A DNA stretch of 48,867 bases from an uncultured beta proteobacterium (GCA_902825845.1 CADECM010000002.1:15238-64104), one strand, 5' to 3'. Numbered from the stretch's first letter, positions 25,043 to 34,864 are shown. The notes: generated from the sequence alone by a model not told the origin. Made by a program: numbers and translations.

Positions 25043-26680
25043 TTACGCGTTGCCAACCGCCCGCACCGTGCCTGACTGCGCAGACTGCAGGGGCGTTTCC
25101 GCTGCCGCATTCATGCCGGCGATGCGTCCGAACACGATGCACTCTGCGAGGTTGCCGCCGCCCTGATACACGAACTGGAAAACCGAGTTGATCTCGCCGG
25201 CTGCATAGAGGCGCGATATCGGCTGATCGTCCCAGTCGAGCACCGCGCGCCGCGCGTCCGAACGCAGGCCGCCCTTGGTGTTGGGTCCGCCCGGATACAG
25301 TGGCAGGGCAAAATAAGGCGGTCGTTTCAGCGCGCCCATGGTGCTCGGCTCAGCGTTGAAATCGGCGTCTTTGCCGGCATCGCAATAGCGATTCCACGTC
25401 GCAACCTGCTGTTCCAGCGCCTTGGTGTCCATGGCTTCGCGATTGTCGGGATGCGCGCGAATCTTTTCCGCCAGTTCGGCCAGTGTGGCGCCCTGCAAAA
25501 TCCAGCCGTTGCGCAGCGCGTTCTGATTGCCCTTGTCCCAGTCGATGTCGTTGTAGGCCGCCGCCGCCGCGCTGACCAGCGCGCCGCTGTTCATCAGTGT
25601 GGAATCGAAAATCATCCACGACGGAATGCGCGGGTAGGTAAGTGTCACGGTGTCGAAGCGCAACGCCTCCTTCCAGAAGATGTAGCGGCTGGGGTCCTTG
25701 GTGATGCGCCGTTCCGCGGCGTAGCGGTGGCCCTGATTGTCGACCACGATTTCGTTGGGCTTGCCCACGCTGGAGGTATTGAGGCCGATTTTCAGGCCAT
25801 GGCGCCGCTCCGGGATTGCGCAGATCACGCGCCCGGCCACGCTGCCCACCTTGGAGAGCGCGGCGCCGGCCTTGATCGCCATGCGGATGCCGTCGCCGGT
25901 GTTGGCGGGCGAACCGTAAAACGCCCAGCCTTCCTTGCCCGGCCCGTCGAGAAAGGCCTTGCGCATGCGGGCGTTGTATTCATAGCCGCCGCTGGCAATG
26001 ATCACCGCGCGGCGCGCATGGTAGGTGATGCGCGTGCCGTTGCGCTCGGCCTGCACGCCGGTCACCACGCCGTCGTCGTTGACCACGAGGTGCTGCGCCA
26101 CGGAATCGTAATGAATCGGAATGTTGCGCGAGGTCACGCCGGTCAGCAGACAGGCATGAAACGCCTCGCCGGCCTCCTTTTGCGACTTCGATGCATCCTT
26201 GGTGCTTTCATTTTCGCCGATCGCGTATTCGGTGGTGTAGGTGCTGCGCAGGCACGCATAGCGCGCGCGGTCGGCACCGGGAAAATCGGGGAACGCAGCC
26301 GCCGCGCTGCTGAAGGTCTTGAACTGCGGGTCGAGGCCGCGCATGAAGGCTTCGTTCTGCGGCGCGTAAGTGGCCCACGCGTGCGCCAGATCGTCGGAGA
26401 ATTCCGGTTGCTCGCCTTCGAGCTTGTGCGGCAGGTTCTCGCCGCTGAACATGGCCTTGGCGTAGGCCTTGATCGACTCGAAATCGCCGTCCGGGCTGGG
26501 GCTGTGAAAGCCACCGCCACTCATGCGCGAGTTGGAGTAATGCTTGTTTTCGGGTTGCTTTTCGAGGATGACAACCTCGGCACCCGCATCGTGCGCGGTC
26601 ACCGCCGCACAACCGCCGGCGGCGCCAAAGCCGATAATGACGATGTCGGCGTGAAAATCAGTGGTGGATTTTGCGTTCAT
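25043..26680 (-). CDS. FAD-dependent fumarate reductase/ketosteroid-dehydrogenase-like flavoprotein
   Basis: A 545-residue cytoplasmic flavoprotein of the FAD_binding_2 family. The dinucleotide motif GFGAAGGCAA begins at residue 17, the sugar-binding Glu follows in VVILEKQPE, and the C-terminus has RLYAAGEINSVFQFVYQGGGNLAECIVFGRIAG, the closing FAD motif of this family. Members reduce or dehydrogenate C=C bonds next to carbonyls (fumarate, tricarballylate, 3-ketosteroids, urocanate). No heme or FMN-attachment domain is present, so electrons must come from a partner. It is monocistronic, and its substrate is unknown. Confidence 0.88.
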   Translation of the reverse strand: MNAKSTTDFHADIVIIGFGAAGGCAAVTAHDAGAEVVILEKQPENKHYSNSRMSGGGFHSPSPDGDFESIKAYAKAMFSGENLPHKLEGEQPEFSDDLAHAWATYAPQNEAFMRGLDPQFKTFSSAAAAFPDFPGADRARYACLRSTYTTEYAIGENESTKDASKSQKEAGEAFHACLLTGVTSRNIPIHYDSVAQHLVVNDDGVVTGVQAERNGTRITYHARRAVIIASGGYEYNARMRKAFLDGPGKEGWAFYGSPANTGDGIRMAIKAGAALSKVGSVAGRVICAIPERRHGLKIGLNTSSVGKPNEIVVDNQGHRYAAERRITKDPSRYIFWKEALRFDTVTLTYPRIPSWMIFDSTLMNSGALVSAAAAAYNDIDWDKGNQNALRNGWILQGATLAELAEKIRAHPDNREAMDTKALEQQVATWNRYCDAGKDADFNAEPSTMGALKRPPYFALPLYPGGPNTKGGLRSDARRAVLDWDDQPISRLYAAGEINSVFQFVYQGGGNLAECIVFGRIAGMNAAAETPLQSAQSGTVRAVGNA

Positions 26681-26891
26681 GATGTGTGGCGCTTGTACAG
26701 CGCCGCAAGGAAGTTTAAAAAGTATTTAAAAACAGGTAGATGTTCTGTGCGGCGCAGTGCATGCGCCCGTCGTTGGCGTTCAGCAGGCTGACCCGTCGTG
26801 CGCTCTGCGGCGCCTCCGACCACGCTATCATACTACGACCCTGTGAAGTAACCTTCGGTGGACGCTGGAATTCAATGGCAATCGTTCAATA

Positions 26892-27893
26892 ATGAAAATC
26901 GGTCTGCACTACAGCCTGCAAGTCGCGCCCGGCGAGCGTTCCGCCGATGTCATGCAATACACGCTGGAGGACATCGCCTGGGCCGACCGTCATGGCTTTT
27001 CCTGCGCGTTGTTCGCCGAACACCACTTCATGGCGGATTGCTGGATTCCGCAGCCGATGCAGATGGCTGCCGCAGCAGCGGCGATCACCACACGCATGCG
27101 CATCGGCACCGACATCTGCGTGCTGCCGCTGCACCATCCGGTCGAGGTCGCCGAACAGGCCGCGGTGCTCGACAACCTGTCGGGCGGGCGCGCGGTGCTG
27201 GGCGTCGGTCTGGGATGGGCGCAGAACGAGTACGACGGCTTCGGCGTGCCGTACAAGTCTCGCGGCGCGGTGTACCAGCGCTCGATCGAGCTGGTGAAAC
27301 GCCTGCTCGCTGGCGAGCGCGTGGACAACGACGAGGGACATTATCGTTTCAAGGGCGCGTTGATCCGCCCGTTGCCGGTGAATCCAGACGGCGTCCCGCT
27401 GTGGATCGCTGCCATCCGCGACGTGGCGTTGCCGCGCGTGGCACGACTCGGCGACAGCTGGGTGATGTGGCCGGGCGCGGACATCGCCGAACTGGCGCGG
27501 CAAAAGCGCATCGTCATTGACGCACGTGCCGCCGCCGGTTTGCCGCCGATGACGGAACAGCCGTTGCGGCGCGAAGCCTTTGTCGCTGAAACCGATGCCA
27601 AGGCGTGGGCGATATTCGCCGACGGCATCCGGCACGAGTATGGCCATGTCTACCGTTCCATGAATCCCGGCTATCCCGCCGACGATTCCCTCGACAATCT
27701 GCAGAAATGGGGCGCCGGCATGTTCGCCATCGGCTCGCCGCAGACGGTCGCGGCCCTGTTCAAACGTTATCGCGACGAGCTGGGCGTGACCGAAGTACTC
27801 GTGCGCTGCCAGCTGCCGACGGTGCCGCGCGGCGCGGTGCGCGATTGCCTGGAAGGCTTTCGAGAGGTGATGGCGATCCTTGCGCGCGGCTGA
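26892..27893 (+). CDS. LLM-class flavin-dependent oxidoreductase 1
   Basis: A 333-residue luciferase-like TIM-barrel protein that would use FMNH2 or F420. Family landmarks: SCALFAEHHF near 36-45, TRMRIGTDICVLPLHHPVEVAEQAAVLDNLSGGRAVLGVGLG (about 67-107), and PLWIAAIRDVALPRVARLGDSW. The EHHF and LPLHHP pattern is standard for bacterial alkanal-monooxygenase-like proteins. There is no clear ribosome site before ATG 26892. It converges with the glutaminase gene. Substrate and cofactor cannot be decided from sequence. Confidence 0.88.
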   Translation: MKIGLHYSLQVAPGERSADVMQYTLEDIAWADRHGFSCALFAEHHFMADCWIPQPMQMAAAAAAITTRMRIGTDICVLPLHHPVEVAEQAAVLDNLSGGRAVLGVGLGWAQNEYDGFGVPYKSRGAVYQRSIELVKRLLAGERVDNDEGHYRFKGALIRPLPVNPDGVPLWIAAIRDVALPRVARLGDSWVMWPGADIAELARQKRIVIDARAAAGLPPMTEQPLRREAFVAETDAKAWAIFADGIRHEYGHVYRSMNPGYPADDSLDNLQKWGAGMFAIGSPQTVAALFKRYRDELGVTEVLVRCQLPTVPRGAVRDCLEGFREVMAILARG

Positions 27894-27913
27894 AGCCGGC
27901 GCTGCCGGCGGGC

Positions 27914-28837
27914 TCAGAACACCGAACGTCCGCTGATCGAGGTCAGCATTTCCAGTGCCAGCGATCCGGCGTACGAATTGCCGCTCGCTTCGAGCGCGGG
28001 GCTCCACACGCAAATGCCGCACTCGCCGGGGATCAGTGCGACGATGCCGCCGCCCACGCCGCTCTTGGCCGGCAATCCCACGCGAAACGCAAAGTCGCCT
28101 GCCGCGTCATAGGTGCCGCAGGTCAGCATCAGTGCGTTGAGGCGTTTGGCGGAGCTGGCGTCGACGATGGTTTCATCCGACCACGGCACCACGCCGTGAT
28201 TGGCCAGAAACGTTACCGCGCGCGCGAGATCGACGCAACTCATGGCGATGGCGCAGTTTCGGCAGTAGGTTTCAATCACCTCATTCACGCTGTTATTGAG
28301 GTTGCCGAAGCTCTTCATGAAATTGGCCATTGCCGCGTTGCGGTGCGCTGTGCCTTGCTCGGATGCGGCGACCGCGCGGTCATAGCTGATGTCGTTGTTG
28401 TCGGCGAGCTTGCGAATGAATTTGATCAGCGCATTACCCGCACCCCCGTCGTCCGCGTAATGCGTGAGCAGCATATCGGTGATCACCAGCGCGCCGGCGT
28501 TGATGAAGGGATTGCGCGGCTTGCCGCGTTCCTGCTCCAGTTGCACCAGCGAATTGAACGGATTGCCCGAAGGCTCGCGTCCCACGCGCGTCCAGATCGA
28601 ATCGCCTTCGCGGTAAAACGCCAGTGCCAGTGCGAACAATTTTGAAATCGACTGAATCGAAAACGGCGTGTCAGCGGCGCCGGCCCTGTAAACGTTGCCC
28701 GCAAGATCGACGATGGCGATGCCGAATTGATCGGCCGGCACTTTCGCCAGTTCCGGAATGTAGCTCGCGACAATGCCGCTGCCGATGACGGGCTTTACCG
28801 CCGCGTGTACGCGGTCGAGGATGTTCTGGTAATCCAT
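27914..28837 (-). CDS. glsA: Glutaminase
   Basis: Hydrolyses glutamine to glutamate and ammonia in the cytoplasm. The 307-residue product matches the bacterial glutaminase length and shows the beta-lactamase-like SxxK motif (Ser63, Lys66 in FSIQSISKLF), NPFINAGALV, the TYCRNCAIAMSC segment and the C-terminal GKSG-like PAKSGVGGGI. ATG 28837 follows GGAG at eight bases; the longer open frame to 29038 is not coding. It is divergent from an MFS gene with an AT-rich region between. Confidence 0.96.
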   Translation of the reverse strand: MDYQNILDRVHAAVKPVIGSGIVASYIPELAKVPADQFGIAIVDLAGNVYRAGAADTPFSIQSISKLFALALAFYREGDSIWTRVGREPSGNPFNSLVQLEQERGKPRNPFINAGALVITDMLLTHYADDGGAGNALIKFIRKLADNNDISYDRAVAASEQGTAHRNAAMANFMKSFGNLNNSVNEVIETYCRNCAIAMSCVDLARAVTFLANHGVVPWSDETIVDASSAKRLNALMLTCGTYDAAGDFAFRVGLPAKSGVGGGIVALIPGECGICVWSPALEASGNSYAGSLALEMLTSISGRSVF

Positions 28838-28970
28838 GGGCCATGCTCCGAGTGCCAGCGTGGCGGCAATACTAACGCGCTGTTGTGGCGGCGGGCGTGT
28901 AAAGTCTGCATGCGTTATCATCACATCCGAGGGTGTTGTGCTTGGGGTGGCGCAACAAAAAATCAAATAA

Positions 28971-28983
28971 AAACAAATACTTA
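28971..28983 (+). promoter_or_regulatory. IHF-like site between glsA and an MFS gene
   Basis: AAACAAATACTTA, one mismatch from WATCAANNNNTTR and sharing spacer ATAC with the site at 5741. It lies in a strongly A-rich stretch (28955-28983) just before the plus-strand MFS gene. Confidence 0.3.
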
Positions 28984-29013
28984 CGATGATCATCTTGCTG
29001 TGTGACCTAGATC

Positions 29014-30261
29014 TTGGATAGCGCCGCTTCCGGCACACGCCTGTCCGGCGCGCGTCTGGTTGCCGCGGTGTGCGCGGCGCAGGTGCTGGTGCAGCTCGGC
29101 GCGTTTTTCTGGCCCGCGCTGCTGCCGGGCATGATGCCGCGTTGGGGCCTCACCAACAGCGAGGCCGGCTGGATAACGGCGATGTTTTACGGCGCCTATC
29201 TGGCCGCGGTGCCGATTCTGGTGACGCTCACCGACCGCATCGACGCGCGCCGCGTGTATTTGTTCGGCGTCGGCTGCACCATTTTTGCGCACCTGTTGTT
29301 CGGGCTGATCGCCGAGGGTTTCTGGTCGGCGCTGTGGCTGCGCGGGCTGGCCGGCATTGGCTGGGCCGGCACTTACATGACCGGCCTCAAGCTGCTGGCC
29401 GATCAGGTCGACAAGAAGCTGATGTCGCGCGCCACCGCCGGGCATGCGGCAAGCATCGGCATTTCGGGCGCGGTTTCGTTTGCGTGCGCGGATATTTTCG
29501 CCGACGCTTGGGGCTGGCAGTCGGCGTTTCTGATCGCGGGCAGCACTGCCATCCTGGCGTGGTTGATGGTGGCGCTGCTGGTGCCGCGCCGAACGTCGCC
29601 GTTGCCGCCCGCGGCCGATGGCCATGCGCTGTTCGACTTCAGACCGGTGTTTCGCAATCGCTCGGCGATGGCCTATGCGGCGGCCTATTGCGTTCACACG
29701 CTGGAGATGAACGCGTTGCGCGGCTGGGGCGTGGCGTTTCTCGCGTATGTCGCGGCCAGTACGGGCGCCGCGGCGACGTTCTCGCCCACCTGGGTGCTCA
29801 CCGCGCTGGGCGTGATCGGCACCTTCGCCAGCGTGTTCGGCAACGAGGCCGCCATGCGCTGGGGCCGCGTGCGGCTGATCACGCTGGCGATGCTGGCATC
29901 GGTGGCGGTGAGCGGCAGCATCGGATTTCTCGGCTCGGCCTCGTACACGCTGGCGGTGGCGCTGCTGCTGGTCTACGGCTTTGTGGTGTGGCTGGATTCG
30001 TCGTCGCTGACGGCGGGTGCGGCCGGCACCGCCGAGCCGTCGCGCCGCGGCGCCACACTGGCGGTGCATTCGATGCTTGGCTACAGCGGCGGTTTTGTCG
30101 GGCCGCTGATGATCGGTTACACGCTCGATCTGGCCGGCGGCATGTCGCGCGTGGCGTGGGGTATGTCGTTCGGGCTGGTGGCGCTACTGATGCTCGGGGC
30201 GCTGTTGACATTCCGCTTGATGCGGCCGCGCGAACTCAGCGGGGATCGCAACGCGCATTGA
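29014..30261 (+). CDS. MFS transporter B
   Basis: A 415-residue major facilitator with about 12 hydrophobic segments. The only starts are TTG 29014 or later codons, because an in-frame TAG lies at 29008-29010; TTG keeps the whole first helix. The loop VTLTDRIDARRVYLFG is a degenerate motif A. The GVAFLAY and GFVGPLMIGYTLDLAGG helices resemble nitrate/cyanate or NimT/NarK-like facilitators, but this is only a pattern impression. There is no clear ribosome site. Substrate unknown. Confidence 0.83.
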   Translation: MDSAASGTRLSGARLVAAVCAAQVLVQLGAFFWPALLPGMMPRWGLTNSEAGWITAMFYGAYLAAVPILVTLTDRIDARRVYLFGVGCTIFAHLLFGLIAEGFWSALWLRGLAGIGWAGTYMTGLKLLADQVDKKLMSRATAGHAASIGISGAVSFACADIFADAWGWQSAFLIAGSTAILAWLMVALLVPRRTSPLPPAADGHALFDFRPVFRNRSAMAYAAAYCVHTLEMNALRGWGVAFLAYVAASTGAAATFSPTWVLTALGVIGTFASVFGNEAAMRWGRVRLITLAMLASVAVSGSIGFLGSASYTLAVALLLVYGFVVWLDSSSLTAGAAGTAEPSRRGATLAVHSMLGYSGGFVGPLMIGYTLDLAGGMSRVAWGMSFGLVALLMLGALLTFRLMRPRELSGDRNAH

Positions 30262-30403
30262 TCCCGTGGAAAACGGCCAAGCCGAGGCGGAAGGCCGTGC
30301 AAAATTTCGGCTTTGTTAACAAATTGTCCGCACTTGATATTCCACAAGGCATTGCCGACGCCGTTCCGTCCGGCGCGCAGGGGCGCTGACTCCGTATACT
30401 CAC

Positions 30404-30428
30404 GTAGGTTCAAAACCTCCTTTCCCGA
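30404..30428 (+). tRNA. Possible tRNA 3'-end remnant (T-arm and acceptor-like)
   Basis: GTAGGTTCAAAACCTCC looks like a T-arm (four of five stem pairs, loop TTCAAAA) followed by TTTCCCGA, which could be an acceptor 3' strand. No matching 5' acceptor or anticodon arm is visible upstream, and no CCA follows, so it is not a working tRNA. It could be an integration scar or chance. Confidence 0.2.
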
Positions 30429-30468
30429 CTAACATTGGGGGTTCGCAGTTACACCTTTTGAGGAACCA

Positions 30469-31455
30469 ATGTCCATACGTTTTCGCCTTGCCACTGTCGC
30501 CTGCGCAATGCTGACTGCCTGCGGCGTTCTGTCCACGCTGCCGGCGGCGTTCGCCGCAGATACCTATCCCAGCCGGCCGATACGCATCATTACGCCGGCG
30601 CAACCTGGCGGTACCACCGACTTTCTGGCGCGGCTGCTGTCCGCCCATTTCACCGAAGCCTGGAAGCAGCAGGCCATCGTCGACAACCGCGGCAGCGCCT
30701 CGGGCGTGAATGCCGCTGAAATCACGCAGCATGCAGCGCCCGACGGTTATACGCTGATCGTGGTGTATCACCAGCACACCATCAACGCGGCTTTGCTGCC
30801 CAAGCTGCCCTATCACCCGGTGAACGATTTCACGCCGATTTCGCAAATGACCGAGGCGGGCACTTTGCTGGTGGTCCATCCGTCACACCCTGCAAAGAAC
30901 CTGAAGGATTTCGTCGCGTGGAGCAAGGCAAGCAAAGATCCCATCAATTTCGGCTCGGCGGGCGTGGGCAGTGGCGGCCATCTGGCCGGCGAACTCTACA
31001 ACTTGTTGCTTGGCATCAAGGCACAGCATATTCCCTACAAGGGGACCGGGCCGGCACTGATTGACCTCATGGCAGGGCAATATCACTTCAACTTTGCGGG
31101 ACTCACCGGCGCACTGACACTGGCGAAGGCCGGCAAGCTTCGCGCCATTGCGGTGAGCGCGCCCAAGCGTCTGAAGTCGCTGCCAGACGTTCCCGCCATG
31201 GCGGAAGCGCTGCCGGGTTTTGGCATGGTCGGCTGGTATGGCGTGGTGGGTCCGGCGAATATGCCCAAAGCGATCGTCGGCAAAATTCACGCCCAGACCG
31301 TTGCGCTGGTGAAATCGCCCGCGTTCATCAAACGTATGACCGCTCTGGGCTCGGAAATGGTTGGCAGCGAGCCGGAGGCGTTTCGCCAGTTCATGCTGGC
31401 CGACCTGAACAAGTGGTCGGATCTGGTGAAACGGGCCGGTATCAAGGCCAACTAG
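30469..31455 (+). CDS. Bug/TctC-family solute receptor 7
   Basis: A 328-residue receptor with a 29-residue signal peptide ending AAFAAD. Core motifs: YPSRPIRIITPAQPGGTTD (Ala-Gln where Phe-x-Pro is usual), QHAAPDGYTLIV, VHPSHPAKNLKDF and IPYKGTGPALIDL. The loop VVYHQHTINAALLPKLPYHP contains two His residues absent from its neighbours, which may affect ligand choice. GAGGAACC precedes ATG 30469. It stands alone, convergent with receptor 8. Confidence 0.93.
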   Translation: MSIRFRLATVACAMLTACGVLSTLPAAFAADTYPSRPIRIITPAQPGGTTDFLARLLSAHFTEAWKQQAIVDNRGSASGVNAAEITQHAAPDGYTLIVVYHQHTINAALLPKLPYHPVNDFTPISQMTEAGTLLVVHPSHPAKNLKDFVAWSKASKDPINFGSAGVGSGGHLAGELYNLLLGIKAQHIPYKGTGPALIDLMAGQYHFNFAGLTGALTLAKAGKLRAIAVSAPKRLKSLPDVPAMAEALPGFGMVGWYGVVGPANMPKAIVGKIHAQTVALVKSPAFIKRMTALGSEMVGSEPEAFRQFMLADLNKWSDLVKRAGIKAN

Positions 31456-31513
31456 CAAGCCGACGTGGCGGCGCCGGCCGCCGCCATTCTGTTAACGCGC
31501 GAGCGTTGTTCCG

Positions 31514-32506
31514 TCAGTCGAGTTGCAGCCCGATCTGTTTGATGGTCTTCTGCCAGAGCGCGGTATCGGTCTTCAAAAAGGCACCGAACTGCTCCGGCGT
31601 GTGCGGCGAGAATTCGCCGCCCAGATTGTTGGCCAGCCACGCGCTGGTCTTCGGCGAAGCGAGATAACGCGCGATTTCCGTGTTGAGCTTGTTGACGATG
31701 GCGGGTGGCGTGCCGGCTGGCGCGAACAGTCCCGTCCACAGATAGGCCTCGACGTTGATGCCTGATTCCATCAGTGTTGGCACATCGGGAATCGCCGGCG
31801 AGCGCTTGGCGCTGGTGACCGCCAGCGCGCGCAGTTTGCCTTGCTTCACGAACGGTTGCGGATCCAGAATGTTGAGCACCGTAAAACCCACTTCCCCCGA
31901 CACCAGGCCCACCAACGTGGGGGACGAGCCTTTGTAGGCCACGGCCACCGTCTTGATACCGGCGGCGGCGTTGAACATTTCCGCGGCCAGATGGGCGGCG
32001 CTGCCTTTGCCCACGGTACCGTAGGTCAGTTCATTGGGACGCTTGCGCGCAAGTGCAACCAGGTCCTTGATGTTTTTCGCCGGCAGCGAGGGGACGGAAA
32101 CCATGTACAAGCCGCTGATCGCGCAGCGCAGCACCGGCGCAAACGCGCGCCCGGCGTCGTACGGCAGCTTGCGATAGAGGAAACCCGCGGTATAACTGCT
32201 GGTGGAGTGCATCACCAGCGTGTGACCGTCCGGCGGGCTTTTCGCCACCACAGCGCCGGCAATGGTGCCGGTTGCGCCGGGGCGGTTCTCCACGATAAAT
32301 GGCTGACCGTGCGATTCGGTCAAATTCTGCGCCACCAGCCGCGACAGCACGTCGGTGGACCCGCCTGCGGGAAACGGCACCACGATGCGCACCGTTTTGG
32401 CGGGATAGTCCTGTGCTGCGGCGGTCAGGGCCAGCGGTGCCATTAACGCCAACAGTACACTGCGGCTGCCGTGCAATACAGGGCGGCCGGATTTGCGCTT
32501 CTTCAT
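31514..32506 (-). CDS. Bug/TctC-family solute receptor 8
   Basis: A 330-residue receptor. The signal peptide has a long basic n-region (MKKRKSGRPVLHGSR) and ends near AAAQD. Core motifs: YPAKTVRIVVPFPAGGSTD, KSPPDGHTLVM (His in place of Tyr), VPSLPAKNIKDL and VAYKGSSPTLVGLVSG. GGAGGAG before ATG 32506 fixes this start; the frame is open back to 32599. It is the last of three receptor genes in the same direction (31514-34765), with gaps of 101-193 bp that allow separate promoters. Confidence 0.93.
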   Translation of the reverse strand: MKKRKSGRPVLHGSRSVLLALMAPLALTAAAQDYPAKTVRIVVPFPAGGSTDVLSRLVAQNLTESHGQPFIVENRPGATGTIAGAVVAKSPPDGHTLVMHSTSSYTAGFLYRKLPYDAGRAFAPVLRCAISGLYMVSVPSLPAKNIKDLVALARKRPNELTYGTVGKGSAAHLAAEMFNAAAGIKTVAVAYKGSSPTLVGLVSGEVGFTVLNILDPQPFVKQGKLRALAVTSAKRSPAIPDVPTLMESGINVEAYLWTGLFAPAGTPPAIVNKLNTEIARYLASPKTSAWLANNLGGEFSPHTPEQFGAFLKTDTALWQKTIKQIGLQLD

Positions 32507-32699
32507 CAACTCCTCCAGTGGCTGAAATTTCGACCCCCTGTCAGTACGCCATCTACGCCGGGGAAAATTAATTATCCCATTTGTCCTATCAAGCCGCACC
32601 GGGGATATTACGTACCGCGGGGGGCGCGGGCAGCCGGGCAGGTGCGGATATGCAATAACAATAATGCATGCCGGATCACGGCGCGCATCAACCCCGCGC

Positions 32700-33674
32700 T
32701 TAGTCGATGCGCAGCCCCGCGGTCTTGATCACCTTGGCCCACTTGTCGTATTCGGCCCGCACAAATGCGGCAAAGGCCGCAGGTGACGAACCGACCGGTT
32801 CGTTGCCCGCCTTGAGCAACTTTTCACTGACGTCGGGGCTGGCCAGCGCGCGGCGCGATTCCTCGTGCAGACGTTTGACGATGTCCTGCGGCGTGCCGGC
32901 GGGTGCATAAAAGCCGTACCAGCCGGTGACGTTGTAGCCCGGGACGCCGGACTCCTCGATCGTCGGCACATCGGGCAGTTCGGCATAACGCTTGTTGCTG
33001 GTGACAGCCATGGCGCGCATTCTGCCGGCCTTGACGTGGCCGACCGCGGCCGTGGTGCTGGAGAAGGCGCACTCGGCTTCGCCGCTGATGGCGGCGACCA
33101 GCGCCGGCGCGGCGCCCTTGTACGGCACATGCACCCATTTGATACCGGCCATCGATTGCAGCAGCTCACCCGCAAGGTGATTGATGCCGCCCGAGCCCGA
33201 GGTGCCGTAGTTGATCTGCCCGGGCCGCGCTTTGGCGAGCGCAATCAGTTCCCGCGCGTTTCTTGCCGGTAGCGAGGGATGGCACGACAGCATGAACTGC
33301 CCGCTCGACAGTTGCGATATAAACGCGAACGCGCGAAACGTGTCATAGGGCATTTTCGAACGCATGTTCGGGTTGATCGCGAACTCCGGCGAGGTTACCA
33401 GCAGCGTGTGGCCGTCGGGTGCCGCTTTCGCCACCAGATCGGCACCGATCAGACCGCCGCTGCCGGCGCGATTTTCAACCACGAAGGCGCCGCCCATCTG
33501 CTGCGGCAGTTTCAGCGCAAGAAAGCGCGCCACGGAGTCGTTGCCGCCGCCCGGCGGGAACGGCGAGATGATGCGCACGGTGCGGCTGGGGTAGGGTTGC
33601 GCAATGGCTGCAAACGGCAACAGGCACAGCAGCAAGACGATCACGGTGCGCGGCCGGTCTTTCTGAAAATGCAT
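32700..33674 (-). CDS. Bug/TctC-family solute receptor 9
   Basis: A 324-residue receptor with a signal peptide ending AAIAQ (about 26). Core motifs: YPSRTVRIISPFPPGGGND, KAAPDGHTLLV, PEFAINPNMRSKMPYD, CHPSLPARNARELIALAKARPGQINYG and VPYKGAAPALVAAISG. The PEFAINP loop and CHPS strand tie it to receptor 11, from which it differs by clear divergence, so duplication was not recent. AAGGA lies upstream of ATG 33674; a longer open frame to 33818 is not supported. Confidence 0.93.
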   Translation of the reverse strand: MHFQKDRPRTVIVLLLCLLPFAAIAQPYPSRTVRIISPFPPGGGNDSVARFLALKLPQQMGGAFVVENRAGSGGLIGADLVAKAAPDGHTLLVTSPEFAINPNMRSKMPYDTFRAFAFISQLSSGQFMLSCHPSLPARNARELIALAKARPGQINYGTSGSGGINHLAGELLQSMAGIKWVHVPYKGAAPALVAAISGEAECAFSSTTAAVGHVKAGRMRAMAVTSNKRYAELPDVPTIEESGVPGYNVTGWYGFYAPAGTPQDIVKRLHEESRRALASPDVSEKLLKAGNEPVGSSPAAFAAFVRAEYDKWAKVIKTAGLRID

Positions 33675-33775
33675 TCTTTCATCCTTGAACAAAATTAAGC
33701 GTGTTGCTGCCCGCAGGCGGGAACGGTTTGCGGAGTATTGCGCACAATTTTCTTTTGCGCCATTGGCGCAATTCG

Positions 33776-34765
33776 TTACTCCACCTTCGCCCCCGACAGC
33801 TTGACGACCTTCGCCCACTTCTCGCGTTCTCTGAGCAGCAGCGCATCGAATTCCGCGGCTGAACTGCCAGCCAGATCCATGCCGAGCGCGGCGTAGCGCG
33901 CACGCAGATCCGGCAGCACGCGCACCATGGTGCTGTTGAGTTTGTCGATCACCGCTCGCGGCGTTTTCGCCGGGGCGGCCATGCCGTACCAGCCCACCAC
34001 TTCGTAGCCCGTTACGCCGGCTTCGCTGATGGTGGGGATTTCCGGCGCCAGCGGCGTGCGCTTATTGCCGGTGACGGCGATGGTTTTCACGCGCCCCGCC
34101 TTGGCGTGCGGAATGATCACGCCGCTGGTGAACGACACCTGAATCTCGCCAGCGATCAGCGCCGCCAGCGCGGGTGCGCCGCCTTTGTACGGCACGTGCG
34201 TCATGTCGATGCCCGCCATTGATTTTAACAACTCACCGGACAAATGATTCGCGCTGCCGATGCCGCTGGAGGCGTACGCCAGGCGCGGCGTGCGCGTTTT
34301 GGCGAGCGCGATCAGTTCCTTCACCGAGGCCGCGGGCACGTTGTTGGCGACCGACAGGTAGTACTGCGCGTAAACGATCTGGCACACGCCGGCGAAATCC
34401 TTGATCGCATCGTAGGACACGCTGCGGTAGAGGCTGGGATTGATCACATGCGTGGGCGTGATGGTGAGCAGCGTGTAGCCGTCGGGCGCGGCGCGCGCCG
34501 CCAGTTCGCCCGCGACATTGCCGCCGGCGCTGGGCCGGTTATCCACCACGAACGATTGGCCGAACGTATCCGCCAGTTTTTGCGTCATGATGCGCGCCAC
34601 CGAATCGGTACCGCCGCCGGGTGCGAGGCCCACCAGCACGCGCACGGAACGGTCGGGGTAAGTCGGTGCCGCGCGGGTCGACGGTGCCTGGGCAGCACCA
34701 GCTGCCGTGGCAAGAACAAAGGCACCGCCGGCTGCGGCCACGGTGTATGCGAGAACAGCTTTCAT
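33776..34765 (-). CDS. Bug/TctC-family solute receptor 10
   Basis: A 329-residue receptor with a long Ala-rich signal peptide (about 1-27, GAAQA cleavage). Core motifs: YPDRSVRVLVGLAPGGGTD (Gly-Leu in place of the usual Pro-Phe), RAAPDGYTLLT, VANNVPAASVKEL and VPYKGGAPALAALIAG. The usual VHPS strand is altered to SVANNVP, so the ligand pocket edge may differ. AAGGAG seven bases before ATG 34765 selects this start. Divergent from receptor 11, with an AT-rich shared promoter region. Confidence 0.93.
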   Translation of the reverse strand: MKAVLAYTVAAAGGAFVLATAAGAAQAPSTRAAPTYPDRSVRVLVGLAPGGGTDSVARIMTQKLADTFGQSFVVDNRPSAGGNVAGELAARAAPDGYTLLTITPTHVINPSLYRSVSYDAIKDFAGVCQIVYAQYYLSVANNVPAASVKELIALAKTRTPRLAYASSGIGSANHLSGELLKSMAGIDMTHVPYKGGAPALAALIAGEIQVSFTSGVIIPHAKAGRVKTIAVTGNKRTPLAPEIPTISEAGVTGYEVVGWYGMAAPAKTPRAVIDKLNSTMVRVLPDLRARYAALGMDLAGSSAAEFDALLLREREKWAKVVKLSGAKVE

Positions 34766-34864
34766 GCGTGCTCCTTCAGTGCGGTGGTTGCAACGCGGTT
34801 TCAAAATGTCGGCGTATCCTACACTGTGCGGTCAGGCGTTTAGGCGACGGTCGTGGTGTTATCA

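Noticed and set aside
25451..26791. Plus-strand open frame of 446 codons opposite the FAD flavoprotein
   Set aside because: Antisense to a gene with complete FAD motifs; Arg/Gly/His-rich composition.
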